Assembly: GCA_023436305.1 (NCBI GenBank)
Contig: JAEZJQ010000057.1
Location: forward strand, 1-47,815
Origin: Bacillota bacterium
GTDB lineage: Bacteria > Bacillota > UBA4882 > UBA8346
DNA: 47,815 nucleotides
Direction: 5' to 3'
A program made the position numbers and the translations under genes. Below, piece after piece: positions 25,535 to 32,120 of this stretch. The notes under the pieces were generated by a model. It ran no database searches, had not been told where the DNA came from, and was given only the letters and a program-made list of their open reading frames with translations. Within the stretch, counting starts at the first letter, position 1; each line of letters starts with the position of its first letter.

Positions 25535-26557
25535 CTATCCCTCCTTCACCGCGGCGGTTAAGGCCGTAATATTCCTAAGCGAGGTGGTGGTGCTCAATCC
25601 GCAGGCCGGCGCAATGATATCCACCCCATCCCGAATAAATCTGGCGGTTTGTTCCGCCACTTTCTCCTCATTACCCCATTCCAGTAAATAGGTACTGATA
25701 TTCCCCATGGTCACTAACCCGGGATATTCTTCTTTCAATCGCTTTAAATTAACCAAAGCATCGGTACTGATGGCATTAGCCCCGATACCGGGAATCAAAT
25801 GCTTTACGGAGCCTAGGTTTCCGCATATATGCAGGATTACCGGCACTTCCAATCCGTGAATTGCTTGAATAATTTTGTTTAAATAACGCACCGCGTATTC
25901 CGCGAACATTTTGGGTCCGAGGATTTCACCGGTAGCGGTGGGATCAGCGATGGAAATTGCCGTTGCCCCGTGTTCAACCATCCTCCGAGCATAGGCAATT
26001 AAAAAATCACTTACATAATCGATGACTCGGTGGGCATTGTCCGGGTCTTTCCGCAATTCTTTCAAGATGGTAATCGGGTCCACGACGGAGGCCGCCGTGC
26101 TCATGGGTCCGGTTAAATTTCCCAGCACCGGAACCTCTGGATTTTCCCGGACCAGTTGTTCAATTGCCCCGGTAATCCGGGCCAATCTTTTCGACCCGGC
26201 TAAAATTCCCGGATCACGAAAAACAACTTGGGTTACCGATGAAAATACTTCACGGGTAATTTTCGGTTCACAGGCAAGGGTTCCGAAATCGATCTCGCTT
26301 CCCAGCGCCTCCGCCTCCGCCGTCATGCAAAAAGGAACTCCGATATTCTCAAATCCGGTATATTGGTGGATATCAACGGCCAGTTCACTCATAAGCTTCG
26401 ATTCACGGTGGGCTTCCGGAAGGGCATGGCCGGTCCGGTTCATAATATCGACAATGGCCGCGTTCATCATCCCACCGGGGCAGATTACCGGAGGACGGTC
26501 GGTTTTTTGCCGGTATAATACCCTGAGCAGCCGTTCCTTGGGACTGTAATCATTCAT
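25535..26557 (-). CDS. UroD/MtaA-family corrinoid methyltransferase, copy 2
   Basis: UroD-superfamily methyltransferase of 340 aa. The zinc-binding H-I-C-G motif and a later cysteine in APACGLS are visible, with the typical S-I-A-D-P-T-A-T-G-E-I-L segment. I start at the ATG at 26557, inside the last codons of copy 3 (8-base overlap); an upstream GTG is possible. The overlaps with copy 3 and the 3-bp gap to RACo show tight coupling. No MtaB, MttB or MtmB-like substrate methyltransferase is encoded here, so one UroD-type copy may act on the substrate itself, as MtsA and CmuA do. Which half-reaction it catalyses cannot be told. Confidence 0.86.
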   Translation of the reverse strand: MNDYSPKERLLRVLYRQKTDRPPVICPGGMMNAAIVDIMNRTGHALPEAHRESKLMSELAVDIHQYTGFENIGVPFCMTAEAEALGSEIDFGTLACEPKITREVFSSVTQVVFRDPGILAGSKRLARITGAIEQLVRENPEVPVLGNLTGPMSTAASVVDPITILKELRKDPDNAHRVIDYVSDFLIAYARRMVEHGATAISIADPTATGEILGPKMFAEYAVRYLNKIIQAIHGLEVPVILHICGNLGSVKHLIPGIGANAISTDALVNLKRLKEEYPGLVTMGNISTYLLEWGNEEKVAEQTARFIRDGVDIIAPACGLSTTTSLRNITALTAAVKEG

Positions 26558-27659
26558 GATGCTCACCCGTTTCCGCCGGAATCAATACCACCGGATAACC
26601 GATTTTCCGGACCGTATTCATCATTGCCTGAATGTTGGTAAAAGGAGTCTCGGTAGGCAGGCTGCACCCCGAGGCCACGATATAACCTTTCGGGTTATCG
26701 TGCGCTTTCCGGATACATTCGATTACCGCTGTTTCCACCGTTTTCGGGGTACCTTGTAGCATTACTTCAGCGGGTCTGACGTTGCCCATCAGTCTGACCC
26801 GGTTACCCACTTTTCCCTTGGCCGCCAGCAAGTCGGCATCGTTATCAATACTGAGGCAATCCGCGCCTGCTTCCGCCATGTCCTCCCAAATCTTATGGGT
26901 CTTTCCGCAAATATGTAAAGTCACTTTTTTATCCCGTGAATGGATGTAATCAATTAACCGTCGCAGATACGGTAAAGAAAAAATCTTAAATTGCGTTGGA
27001 CCAATCACCGTACCGGATGACATGGCGTCCGTCAAACTGGGCGTACCCCCCAAATCCATTATGGCTTTGGCATAGCGTAGGTTCGTTTCCAGTGAAATCT
27101 CGCATAACCGGTGAACCGCTTCGGGTTGTTTTAGCATTAGCCGGGCGATTTCCCCGGCGCCGATTAAGAATGAAGCATTGGTAAAAGGGCAAGTAACCGC
27201 CCCGGTGACGGGCACTTCATCGCCCACGGTATCTACCGCGATTTTCATGGCTTCCAGATGATGGGGCAGATCCCCGTCACGCAGGGGATCGGCCGGTTGG
27301 AGGCGATTGATTTCCCGGATGCTTTGAATGGCCGGTTCCGCCAAGTAAGCCGTTTCATCCGCCGGATAATGGACTTTAGCCCCCATGGCCTCCGCTTGAG
27401 TATATAAATCGGTAAAGATCCGGATGATATCGTACCCGAATTTCCGGTATGAAGCGATTTGGGCATCAGCAATCAACTTTCCGTTTCCTTTGAAATCTCC
27501 CACCCGGACTCCAATGACTCTGGCCGCCGTATTCCCCACAATCGGGACGCACGGCAAGCGGTCAACCGGTTTCCCTTGATGATAAGAGTTCATTCGTTGC
27601 AACGGGGTCATCCGATCCGGCGCCGGTAAATCGTTTATGTAAATTGAATCCCGAATCAT
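26550..27659 (-). CDS. UroD/MtaA-family corrinoid methyltransferase, copy 3
   Basis: UroD-superfamily methyltransferase of 369 aa, slightly longer than copies 1 and 2. It has H-I-C-G, a later cysteine in ASGCSLPTETP, and the family start R-M-N-S-Y-H-Q-G-K-P-V-D-R-L-P. Its ATG overlaps the corrinoid-protein stop (ATGA), so the two products are made together, as expected for a methyltransferase and its own corrinoid partner. The three copies differ clearly from one another, which suggests separate substrates or separate half-reactions (substrate to corrinoid, corrinoid to acceptor). Confidence 0.87.
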   Translation of the reverse strand: MIRDSIYINDLPAPDRMTPLQRMNSYHQGKPVDRLPCVPIVGNTAARVIGVRVGDFKGNGKLIADAQIASYRKFGYDIIRIFTDLYTQAEAMGAKVHYPADETAYLAEPAIQSIREINRLQPADPLRDGDLPHHLEAMKIAVDTVGDEVPVTGAVTCPFTNASFLIGAGEIARLMLKQPEAVHRLCEISLETNLRYAKAIMDLGGTPSLTDAMSSGTVIGPTQFKIFSLPYLRRLIDYIHSRDKKVTLHICGKTHKIWEDMAEAGADCLSIDNDADLLAAKGKVGNRVRLMGNVRPAEVMLQGTPKTVETAVIECIRKAHDNPKGYIVASGCSLPTETPFTNIQAMMNTVRKIGYPVVLIPAETGEHHE

Positions 27660-28318
27660 GCCGCCACAACACCCGAAACCAACCTACGCGCCAACCGGAC
27701 GGCTTCCGCCGCATTCGGCGCATAACCGTCAGCCCCGATCCGGTCGGCAAAACCCTGGGATATTGGACCGCCACCCACCAATACCAGATGATTTTCACGA
27801 ATGTTTTCCTGGTTTAATAATCGAATTACCTCTTCCATACCGCCCATGGTGGTGGTCATCAAGGTGGATAACGCGATGATTCGGGCCCCGACTTCCTTAG
27901 CTTTTGCCACAAATTGCAACGGCGGCACATCTCTTCCCAGATCAATCACTTCGAAACCTGAAGTTTCCAACATGATCTTTACCAGATTTTTTCCGATGTC
28001 ATGGGTATCGCCTTCAATGACCCCGATCACCACTTTATACTTTTGTTCCTGGTCATTGACTTTCAAGTATGGTTTCAATACATCCAGTCCGGCATACATG
28101 GCGTCGGAACACATGAGCAGTTCGGGAATGAAATACTCTTCCTCCTCGAAAAGCTTCCCGGCCCGTTCCATGCCGTCGGATAATCCTTTTTCAATGGCTT
28201 CGTAAGCGTCATATTGAGATTCGACGATTTGGACCGCCAAATTCACCGTTTTTTCTTCATCCATGGCCACCACCGAATCCGATAAACCTCGTAACAATTC
28301 CACCTTATCGTTTGGCAT
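27656..28318 (-). CDS. corrinoid (B12-binding) methyl-carrier protein, MtaC/MtsB-like
   Basis: Methyl carrier of 220 aa. An N-terminal helical cap domain (about 1-88) is followed by the Rossmann B12 domain with DTHDIGKN (lower ligand His106), then a S-T-L-M-T-T-T segment and V-G-G-G-P near the C-terminus. This is the usual MtaC/MtbC/MttC arrangement. I start at the ATG at 28318, which has GGAGG at good distance; the open frame extends to 28348. It is the only corrinoid protein in the window, with three UroD-type methyltransferases and a RACo downstream. Its promoter region carries a copy of the shared operator. Confidence 0.93.
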   Translation of the reverse strand: MPNDKVELLRGLSDSVVAMDEEKTVNLAVQIVESQYDAYEAIEKGLSDGMERAGKLFEEEEYFIPELLMCSDAMYAGLDVLKPYLKVNDQEQKYKVVIGVIEGDTHDIGKNLVKIMLETSGFEVIDLGRDVPPLQFVAKAKEVGARIIALSTLMTTTMGGMEEVIRLLNQENIRENHLVLVGGGPISQGFADRIGADGYAPNAAEAVRLARRLVSGVVAA

Positions 28319-28342
28319 TAAGGATTCCTCCAGATTATAAGT

Positions 28343-28369
28343 AAACATATCGTTTTAGTATGAATTATA
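28343..28369 (-). promoter_or_regulatory. operator and weak promoter before the corrinoid operon
   Basis: TATAAT (28364-28369, minus strand) with a poor -35 (TAAACT at 17 bp), followed after one base by CATACTAAAACGATATG (about 28346-28362), another copy of the shared dyad. The corrinoid-D2-K2 genes could thus start here as well as at the cysK copy 2 promoter. Confidence 0.5.
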
Positions 28370-28385
28370 TGCAACCAACACCCAT

Positions 28386-28407
28386 AAGTTTATAATTTTA
28401 TAAACTT
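28386..28407. repeat. AT-rich perfect inverted repeat with plus-strand T-tract
   Basis: Two 10-base arms, AAGTTTATAA and its complement, with a 2-base loop, followed by T on the plus strand. It lies upstream of the corrinoid promoter region. On the transcribed minus strand no T-tract follows, so it is not a terminator for cysK copy 2. Confidence 0.4.
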
Positions 28408-28458
28408 TTTTGGGATGATGATTTAATTCGCCTCACTTCAACCGGGGGATTTTGAAGC

Positions 28459-28570
28459 GGAATCCAGAATTCAGGAGCCATAAAAGCCTTTGATTCAGAT
28501 TACTCGGGGAAAATCCCTTTGAAGCAAAGCTTTTACTCTTATGGATTCCGGCTCCTTGATTCTGAATTCC
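28459..28570. repeat. 112-bp imperfect inverted repeat between cysK copy 2 and the corrinoid gene
   Basis: The 21-base end at 28459-28479 matches the reverse complement of 28550-28570 at most positions, and the inner parts (C-C-A-T-A-A...A-A-A-G-C) also pair. The RNA would form a long stem. It starts about 44 bases after the cysK copy 2 stop. It may be a partial terminator or processing site in the operon, or a small MITE-like element. Confidence 0.5.
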
Positions 28571-28613
28571 ACACCCCCGCAGACCCAATTCGTAAAAGTT
28601 TTACAACCAGTTT

Positions 28614-29570
28614 TTATTTGGCGCCGCTGGTTGCGATATCCTCCTGGAACAAAACTGTTGACAAATAACGCTCACCGGTGTCCGGCAGTAATACTACAAT
28701 TGTTTTCCCTTTGTTTTCCGGACGATTCGCGATTTGAGTGGCTGCAAAAGCCGCCGCGCCCGATGAAATTCCCACCAGCAGCCCTTCGGTTTTCGCCAAT
28801 TTGCGGGCGGTTTCAAAAGCTTCATCGTTCTTTACTTTATAAATCTCATCAATCACCTTGGTATTTAAAACATCCGGCACGAATCCCGCTCCAATTCCTT
28901 GAATTTTATGAGGTCCGGGATTGCCGCCCGAAAGCACCGGCGAATCAAATGGTTCCACCGCGATAATCTTGACTCCGGCTTTTTTCTGTTTTAATACTTC
29001 TCCCACGCCGGTGATGGTACCGCCGGTACCTACGCCGCCGACGAAAATATCCACCTGACCAACCGTATCCCGCCAAATCTCTTCGGCAGTGGTCTCCCGG
29101 TGTATCCTTGGATTGGCTGGATTTTTAAATTGTTGGGGAATAAAGGAGCCGGGGGTCTGGGCCGCCAATTCTTCGGCTTTCCGAATAGCGCCTTTCATTC
29201 CTTCCGGGCCGGGAGTGAGTACCAATTCTGCGCCCAAGGCTTTTAATAAGTTCCGCCGTTCAATGCTCATGGTTTCCGGCATGGTTAAAATCAGTTTATA
29301 ACCCCGGGCTGCCGCTACAAAAGCCAGCGCGATTCCGGTATTGCCGCTGGTAGGCTCAATAATCACCGAATCTTTCGTGAGTAAGCCCTTCTCCTCCGCA
29401 TCCTTGATCATGGCATAACCAATCCGGTCTTTCACGCTGCCGGCGGGGTTGAAATACTCCAGCTTGGCGATGAGACGGGCGTTTATTTGGTTGGACTTAC
29501 TATAATTCACAAGTTCAAGCAAGGGGGTATTCCCGATTAAATCAGTTAAGTTTTGAGCGATTTTGGACAT
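28614..29570 (-). CDS. cysK: O-acetylserine sulfhydrylase (cysteine synthase), copy 2
   Basis: PLP enzyme of 318 aa with the same start (M-S-K-I-A-x-N-L-T-D-L-I-G-N-T-P-L-L-E-L), the same PLP lysine motif NPAGSVKDR, PTSGNTGIAL, GTGGTITG and SSGAAAF as copy 1; it differs mainly in short segments and has a longer C-terminus. GAGGAGG precedes the ATG. It is the first gene before the corrinoid methyltransferase operon, so it probably captures sulfide, or possibly a thiol, made there. The 295-bp gap to the next gene holds inverted repeats and another operator, so cotranscription is partial or conditional. Confidence 0.92.
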   Translation of the reverse strand: MSKIAQNLTDLIGNTPLLELVNYSKSNQINARLIAKLEYFNPAGSVKDRIGYAMIKDAEEKGLLTKDSVIIEPTSGNTGIALAFVAAARGYKLILTMPETMSIERRNLLKALGAELVLTPGPEGMKGAIRKAEELAAQTPGSFIPQQFKNPANPRIHRETTAEEIWRDTVGQVDIFVGGVGTGGTITGVGEVLKQKKAGVKIIAVEPFDSPVLSGGNPGPHKIQGIGAGFVPDVLNTKVIDEIYKVKNDEAFETARKLAKTEGLLVGISSGAAAFAATQIANRPENKGKTIVVLLPDTGERYLSTVLFQEDIATSGAK

Positions 29571-29601
29571 AATGGATGCCTCCTCTACAATAATTCCTTA
29601 A

Positions 29602-29658
29602 ATTCCTATCGATTTACTAGGTTATTTTTATGATACTCGCTTTTTAAAAATTTGTCAA
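29602..29658 (-). promoter_or_regulatory. cysK copy 2 promoter and best operator copy
   Basis: TTGACA (29653-29658, minus strand) and TATCAT (29630-29635) with a 17-bp spacer. Eight bases downstream is CCTAGTAAATCGATAGG (about 29605-29621), the most symmetrical copy of the dyad in the window. Confidence 0.82.
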
Positions 29659-29698
29659 TATCTTCATGTAATTATTTTTAACAGTTTCCCCAAATATG

Positions 29699-30037
29699 TT
29701 ACAGTTCTTTCTGTTCCAGTGATAATAGTTGTTTTAAAGCCTCATCAATGAAATCGGGAATTACATAAACCTTGATCCTCTTTTGATTCAACACCGCCTC
29801 CGCTCCCGGACCAATCCGGGCCACCAGCACCCCTTTGCAATCCGCCAGCAAATCAATGGTGGGCAAATGTTTGACTTCATCCGTTTGCTCCGAACGGCAA
29901 GAGGGTTCATTCTTACGAAGCTCCAGAAATTGATAACCGGCCTGATTCAAATCGAAAATTAAAAACTGTCGGGCCCTGCCGAAATGTTCATTCACATATT
30001 TGCCGTCGGTGCTCGCCACCGCTATCCGAAATGGCAT
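29699..30037 (-). CDS. NifX/NafY-like dinitrogenase-cofactor-binding domain protein
   Basis: Single-domain protein of 112 aa of the dinitrogenase iron-molybdenum cofactor family (NifX, NafY, C-terminus of NifB). It starts R-I-A-V-A-S-T-D-G-K-Y-V-N-E-H-F-G-R-A, the family signature, and contains two cysteines (E-P-S-C-R and L-A-D-C-K-G). I start at the ATG at 30037 after AAGGAGGT. NifX-type proteins hold and pass on NifB-co or later cluster intermediates. Since the NifB-type protein here lacks this domain, this protein is a good candidate for the missing carrier. It has its own promoter, divergent from pdxS. Confidence 0.85.
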   Translation of the reverse strand: MPFRIAVASTDGKYVNEHFGRARQFLIFDLNQAGYQFLELRKNEPSCRSEQTDEVKHLPTIDLLADCKGVLVARIGPGAEAVLNQKRIKVYVIPDFIDEALKQLLSLEQKEL

Positions 30038-30077
30038 GACAATACCTCCTTGAAAAATGATTATGGAACACACCGCA

Positions 30078-30122
30078 TTCCTAATTTTGTTTCATTATAT
30101 GATTCTCCATTTCCAAAGTCAA
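30078..30122 (-). promoter_or_regulatory. promoter of the NifX-like gene
   Basis: TTGACT (30117-30122, minus strand) and TATAAT (30094-30099) with a 17-bp spacer. Downstream there is only a half-site of the shared operator (A-T-T-A-G-G-A-A-T at about 30077-30085). Confidence 0.65.
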
Positions 30123-30144
30123 ATTCAATAAATCACAGAAATGC

Positions 30145-30197
30145 TTGTAAAGGATTTGAATTCATGATATTATATACTAAACCTATTGGTTTACTAA
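30145..30197 (+). promoter_or_regulatory. pdxS promoter and operator
   Basis: TTGTAA (30145-30150) and TATTAT (30168-30173) with a 17-bp spacer. The dyad CCTATTGGTTTACTAAT (30182-30198) is at the start-site position; read on the other strand it is ATTAGTAAACCAATAGG, close to the shared operator. Confidence 0.65.
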
Positions 30198-30285
30198 TAT
30201 TTACGTTGGATTTGCCGAATTTTTTTCATTCAAACCGACAACTCATATAAAATCGAGATTTACTTTTTGGATAGGAGGAACTACC

Positions 30286-31167
30286 ATGGAAACGGGAACA
30301 ATTACAGTTAAACGGGGCATGGCGGAGATGCTGAAAGGCGGGGTGATTATGGATGTCACCACCCCGGAGCAGGCCAAAATTGCCGAAGATGCCGGAGCTG
30401 TGGCCGTTATGGCTCTGGAAAGAGTTCCAGCCGATATCCGGGCCGAAGGTGGCGTGGCCCGTATGTCCGATCCTGACATCATCCGGAAGATCATGGAGGC
30501 GGTCACCATCCCGGTAATGGCCAAGGCGCGAATCGGGCACTTTGTGGAAGCGCAAATCCTGGAAGCCCTGGAGATTGATTATATCGACGAAAGTGAAGTT
30601 TTAACCCCGGCGGATGAATTCTATCATATCAATAAACATCAATTTAAAGTTCCCTTTGTCTGTGGCGCCCGAAATTTAGGAGAAGTCCTGCGGCGGATCG
30701 GCGAGGGAGCCGCCATGATCCGCACCAAAGGCGAGGCCGGCACTGGTGATGTAGTCGAAGCTGTTCGCCATATCCGGACCGTGAATGAGGAGATCCGCCG
30801 GGTCGTTAACGCGTCTGATGACGAACTGATGAGCATCGCCAAAGAGTTAGGAGCACCCTATGAATTGGTGGTTCAGGTCAAACAAAAGGGGCGCTTGCCG
30901 GTAGTCAATTTCGCCGCCGGCGGTATCGCCACTCCGGCGGACGCCTCTTTAATGATGCAACTGGGCTGTGATGGCATATTTGTCGGTTCGGGTATCTTTA
31001 AATCCGACAATCCAGCCGCCCGGGCCAAAGCCATCGTCGAAGCCACTACTCATTACCAGGACTTTAAATTACTGGCCCAAGTATCGAAAGGAATTGGGGT
31101 AGCCATGCGGGGAATCCATGTGGGCAGTATGAAAGCGGAAGATAAGATCGCCGGGCGCGGATGGTAA
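30286..31167 (+). CDS. pdxS: pyridoxal 5'-phosphate synthase subunit PdxS
   Basis: Makes pyridoxal 5'-phosphate from ribose 5-phosphate, glyceraldehyde 3-phosphate and ammonia. The family start M-A-E-M-L-K-G-G-V-I-M-D-V is present. Catalytic lysines are Lys80 in VMAKARIGH and Lys148 in RTKGEAG. The length of 293 aa is normal, and AGGAGG precedes the ATG. The glutaminase partner pdxT is not next to it and not in the window; it may be elsewhere, or free ammonia may be used. It carries the shared operator, which makes sense because CysK, MetI and MetC all need PLP. It converges with nifV-alpha at a shared terminator. Confidence 0.97.
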   Translation: METGTITVKRGMAEMLKGGVIMDVTTPEQAKIAEDAGAVAVMALERVPADIRAEGGVARMSDPDIIRKIMEAVTIPVMAKARIGHFVEAQILEALEIDYIDESEVLTPADEFYHINKHQFKVPFVCGARNLGEVLRRIGEGAAMIRTKGEAGTGDVVEAVRHIRTVNEEIRRVVNASDDELMSIAKELGAPYELVVQVKQKGRLPVVNFAAGGIATPADASLMMQLGCDGIFVGSGIFKSDNPAARAKAIVEATTHYQDFKLLAQVSKGIGVAMRGIHVGSMKAEDKIAGRGW

Positions 31168-31206
31168 TTATTGACCAATTTATTTCTTCCACAACCGATT
31201 CAAAAT

Positions 31207-31248
31207 AGGGGCTATCCCAAAGGTTAAAACTTTTGGGCTTGCCCCTTT
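31207..31248. terminator. bidirectional terminator between pdxS and nifV-alpha
   Basis: AGGGGC (31207-31212) pairs with GCCCCT (31241-31246), and CCCAAA with TTTGGG inside it. It follows pdxS on the plus strand. It also contains the last codons of nifV-alpha on the minus strand, so it can end both convergent transcripts. Confidence 0.6.
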
Positions 31249-32105
31249 AAATTCTTAAACAGCGGCCCCGCTACAGGCTTATAAAGAAACAGCGGCCTGC
31301 CACTGGCCCGCACGACCAAATCGGTCAATGACGGCAAAACGCCGAGATCAATCCCCGCATGAAAACTATAGATCTCCCGCAAAGAAACGGCAACCTCTTC
31401 TAAAGAGGCATTGCCGGCTCTCTCGCCAATTCCGGATAAAGTAACGCTGGCAAAACCAGCTCCGGCTCGAAACGCGGCCAGTGTATTGGCTGTAGCCAGA
31501 CCAAAATCATTATGTCCATGGAATTCAACCGGCAGCGGACACCGGGTGATTAAATCCTGCAAAGATTCTAAAACCGTAAATGGATCCAGGCAACCGACCG
31601 TATCCGCAAACCGGATCCGTATCGCTCCGGACCGGGCGGCAATATCGGCAAAACGCAGAAAAAACTCCGGTTCGGCCCGGGAAGCATCTTCGGCTCCGAC
31701 AATCATTGTGCAACCGTAACTTTTAACCAGTTTTAGCGCTGTATCCAGTGTTCGAATGACCCACTGGCGGTCTTTTTTCAATTTATAGCGAATATGCAAG
31801 TCAGATATGGGCAGCGAAATATGAACGCAAGAAAAACCGCAAGATAGAGAAGCCCGAATATCGTCAGGCGCCGCCCGGTTCCAAGCAATTAAGGTTGCCT
31901 TGAGCGGCAAGGCCGAAAGCATCCGTAATGTTTCCCGCTCCTTCTCGCCCATAGCCGGAATCCCGGCCTCAATCCACCTGACACCGGCCCGATCCAGCGC
32001 TAGGGCGATATTCATTTTTTCCTCCGCGGAAAAAACAACACCCGCCGACTGTTCACCATCACGCAAGGTTGTATCCACAATCTGAAACTTCGTCCGGCGG
32101 ATCAT
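31224..32105 (-). CDS. nifV: homocitrate synthase catalytic subunit (NifV-alpha type)
   Basis: Member of the HMG-CoA lyase-like / isopropylmalate-homocitrate synthase family (293 aa). The active-site motif DTTLRDGEQ is at residues 11-19 and the metal site EFHGHNDFG near residue 195 is intact. The C-terminal part usual for NifV (the H-E-S-G-I-H region and beyond) is missing, so the protein is about 90 residues short. The adjacent upstream gene supplies that part but lacks the catalytic motif. The pair matches the split nifV-omega and nifV-alpha described in Clostridium pasteurianum. Homocitrate is the organic ligand of the nitrogenase cofactor. Other family members make citramalate, isopropylmalate or re-citrate, so the product should be tested. 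Confidence 0.8.
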   Translation of the reverse strand: MIRRTKFQIVDTTLRDGEQSAGVVFSAEEKMNIALALDRAGVRWIEAGIPAMGEKERETLRMLSALPLKATLIAWNRAAPDDIRASLSCGFSCVHISLPISDLHIRYKLKKDRQWVIRTLDTALKLVKSYGCTMIVGAEDASRAEPEFFLRFADIAARSGAIRIRFADTVGCLDPFTVLESLQDLITRCPLPVEFHGHNDFGLATANTLAAFRAGAGFASVTLSGIGERAGNASLEEVAVSLREIYSFHAGIDLGVLPSLTDLVVRASGRPLFLYKPVAGPLFKNLKGQAQKF

Positions 32106-32120
32106 GACCTCCCCTCCTTC

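Noticed and set aside
26022..26549. 175-aa open frame on the plus strand inside UroD copy 2
   Set aside because: It is a shadow of the real gene, serine/proline-rich from reversed codons, without a start signal.
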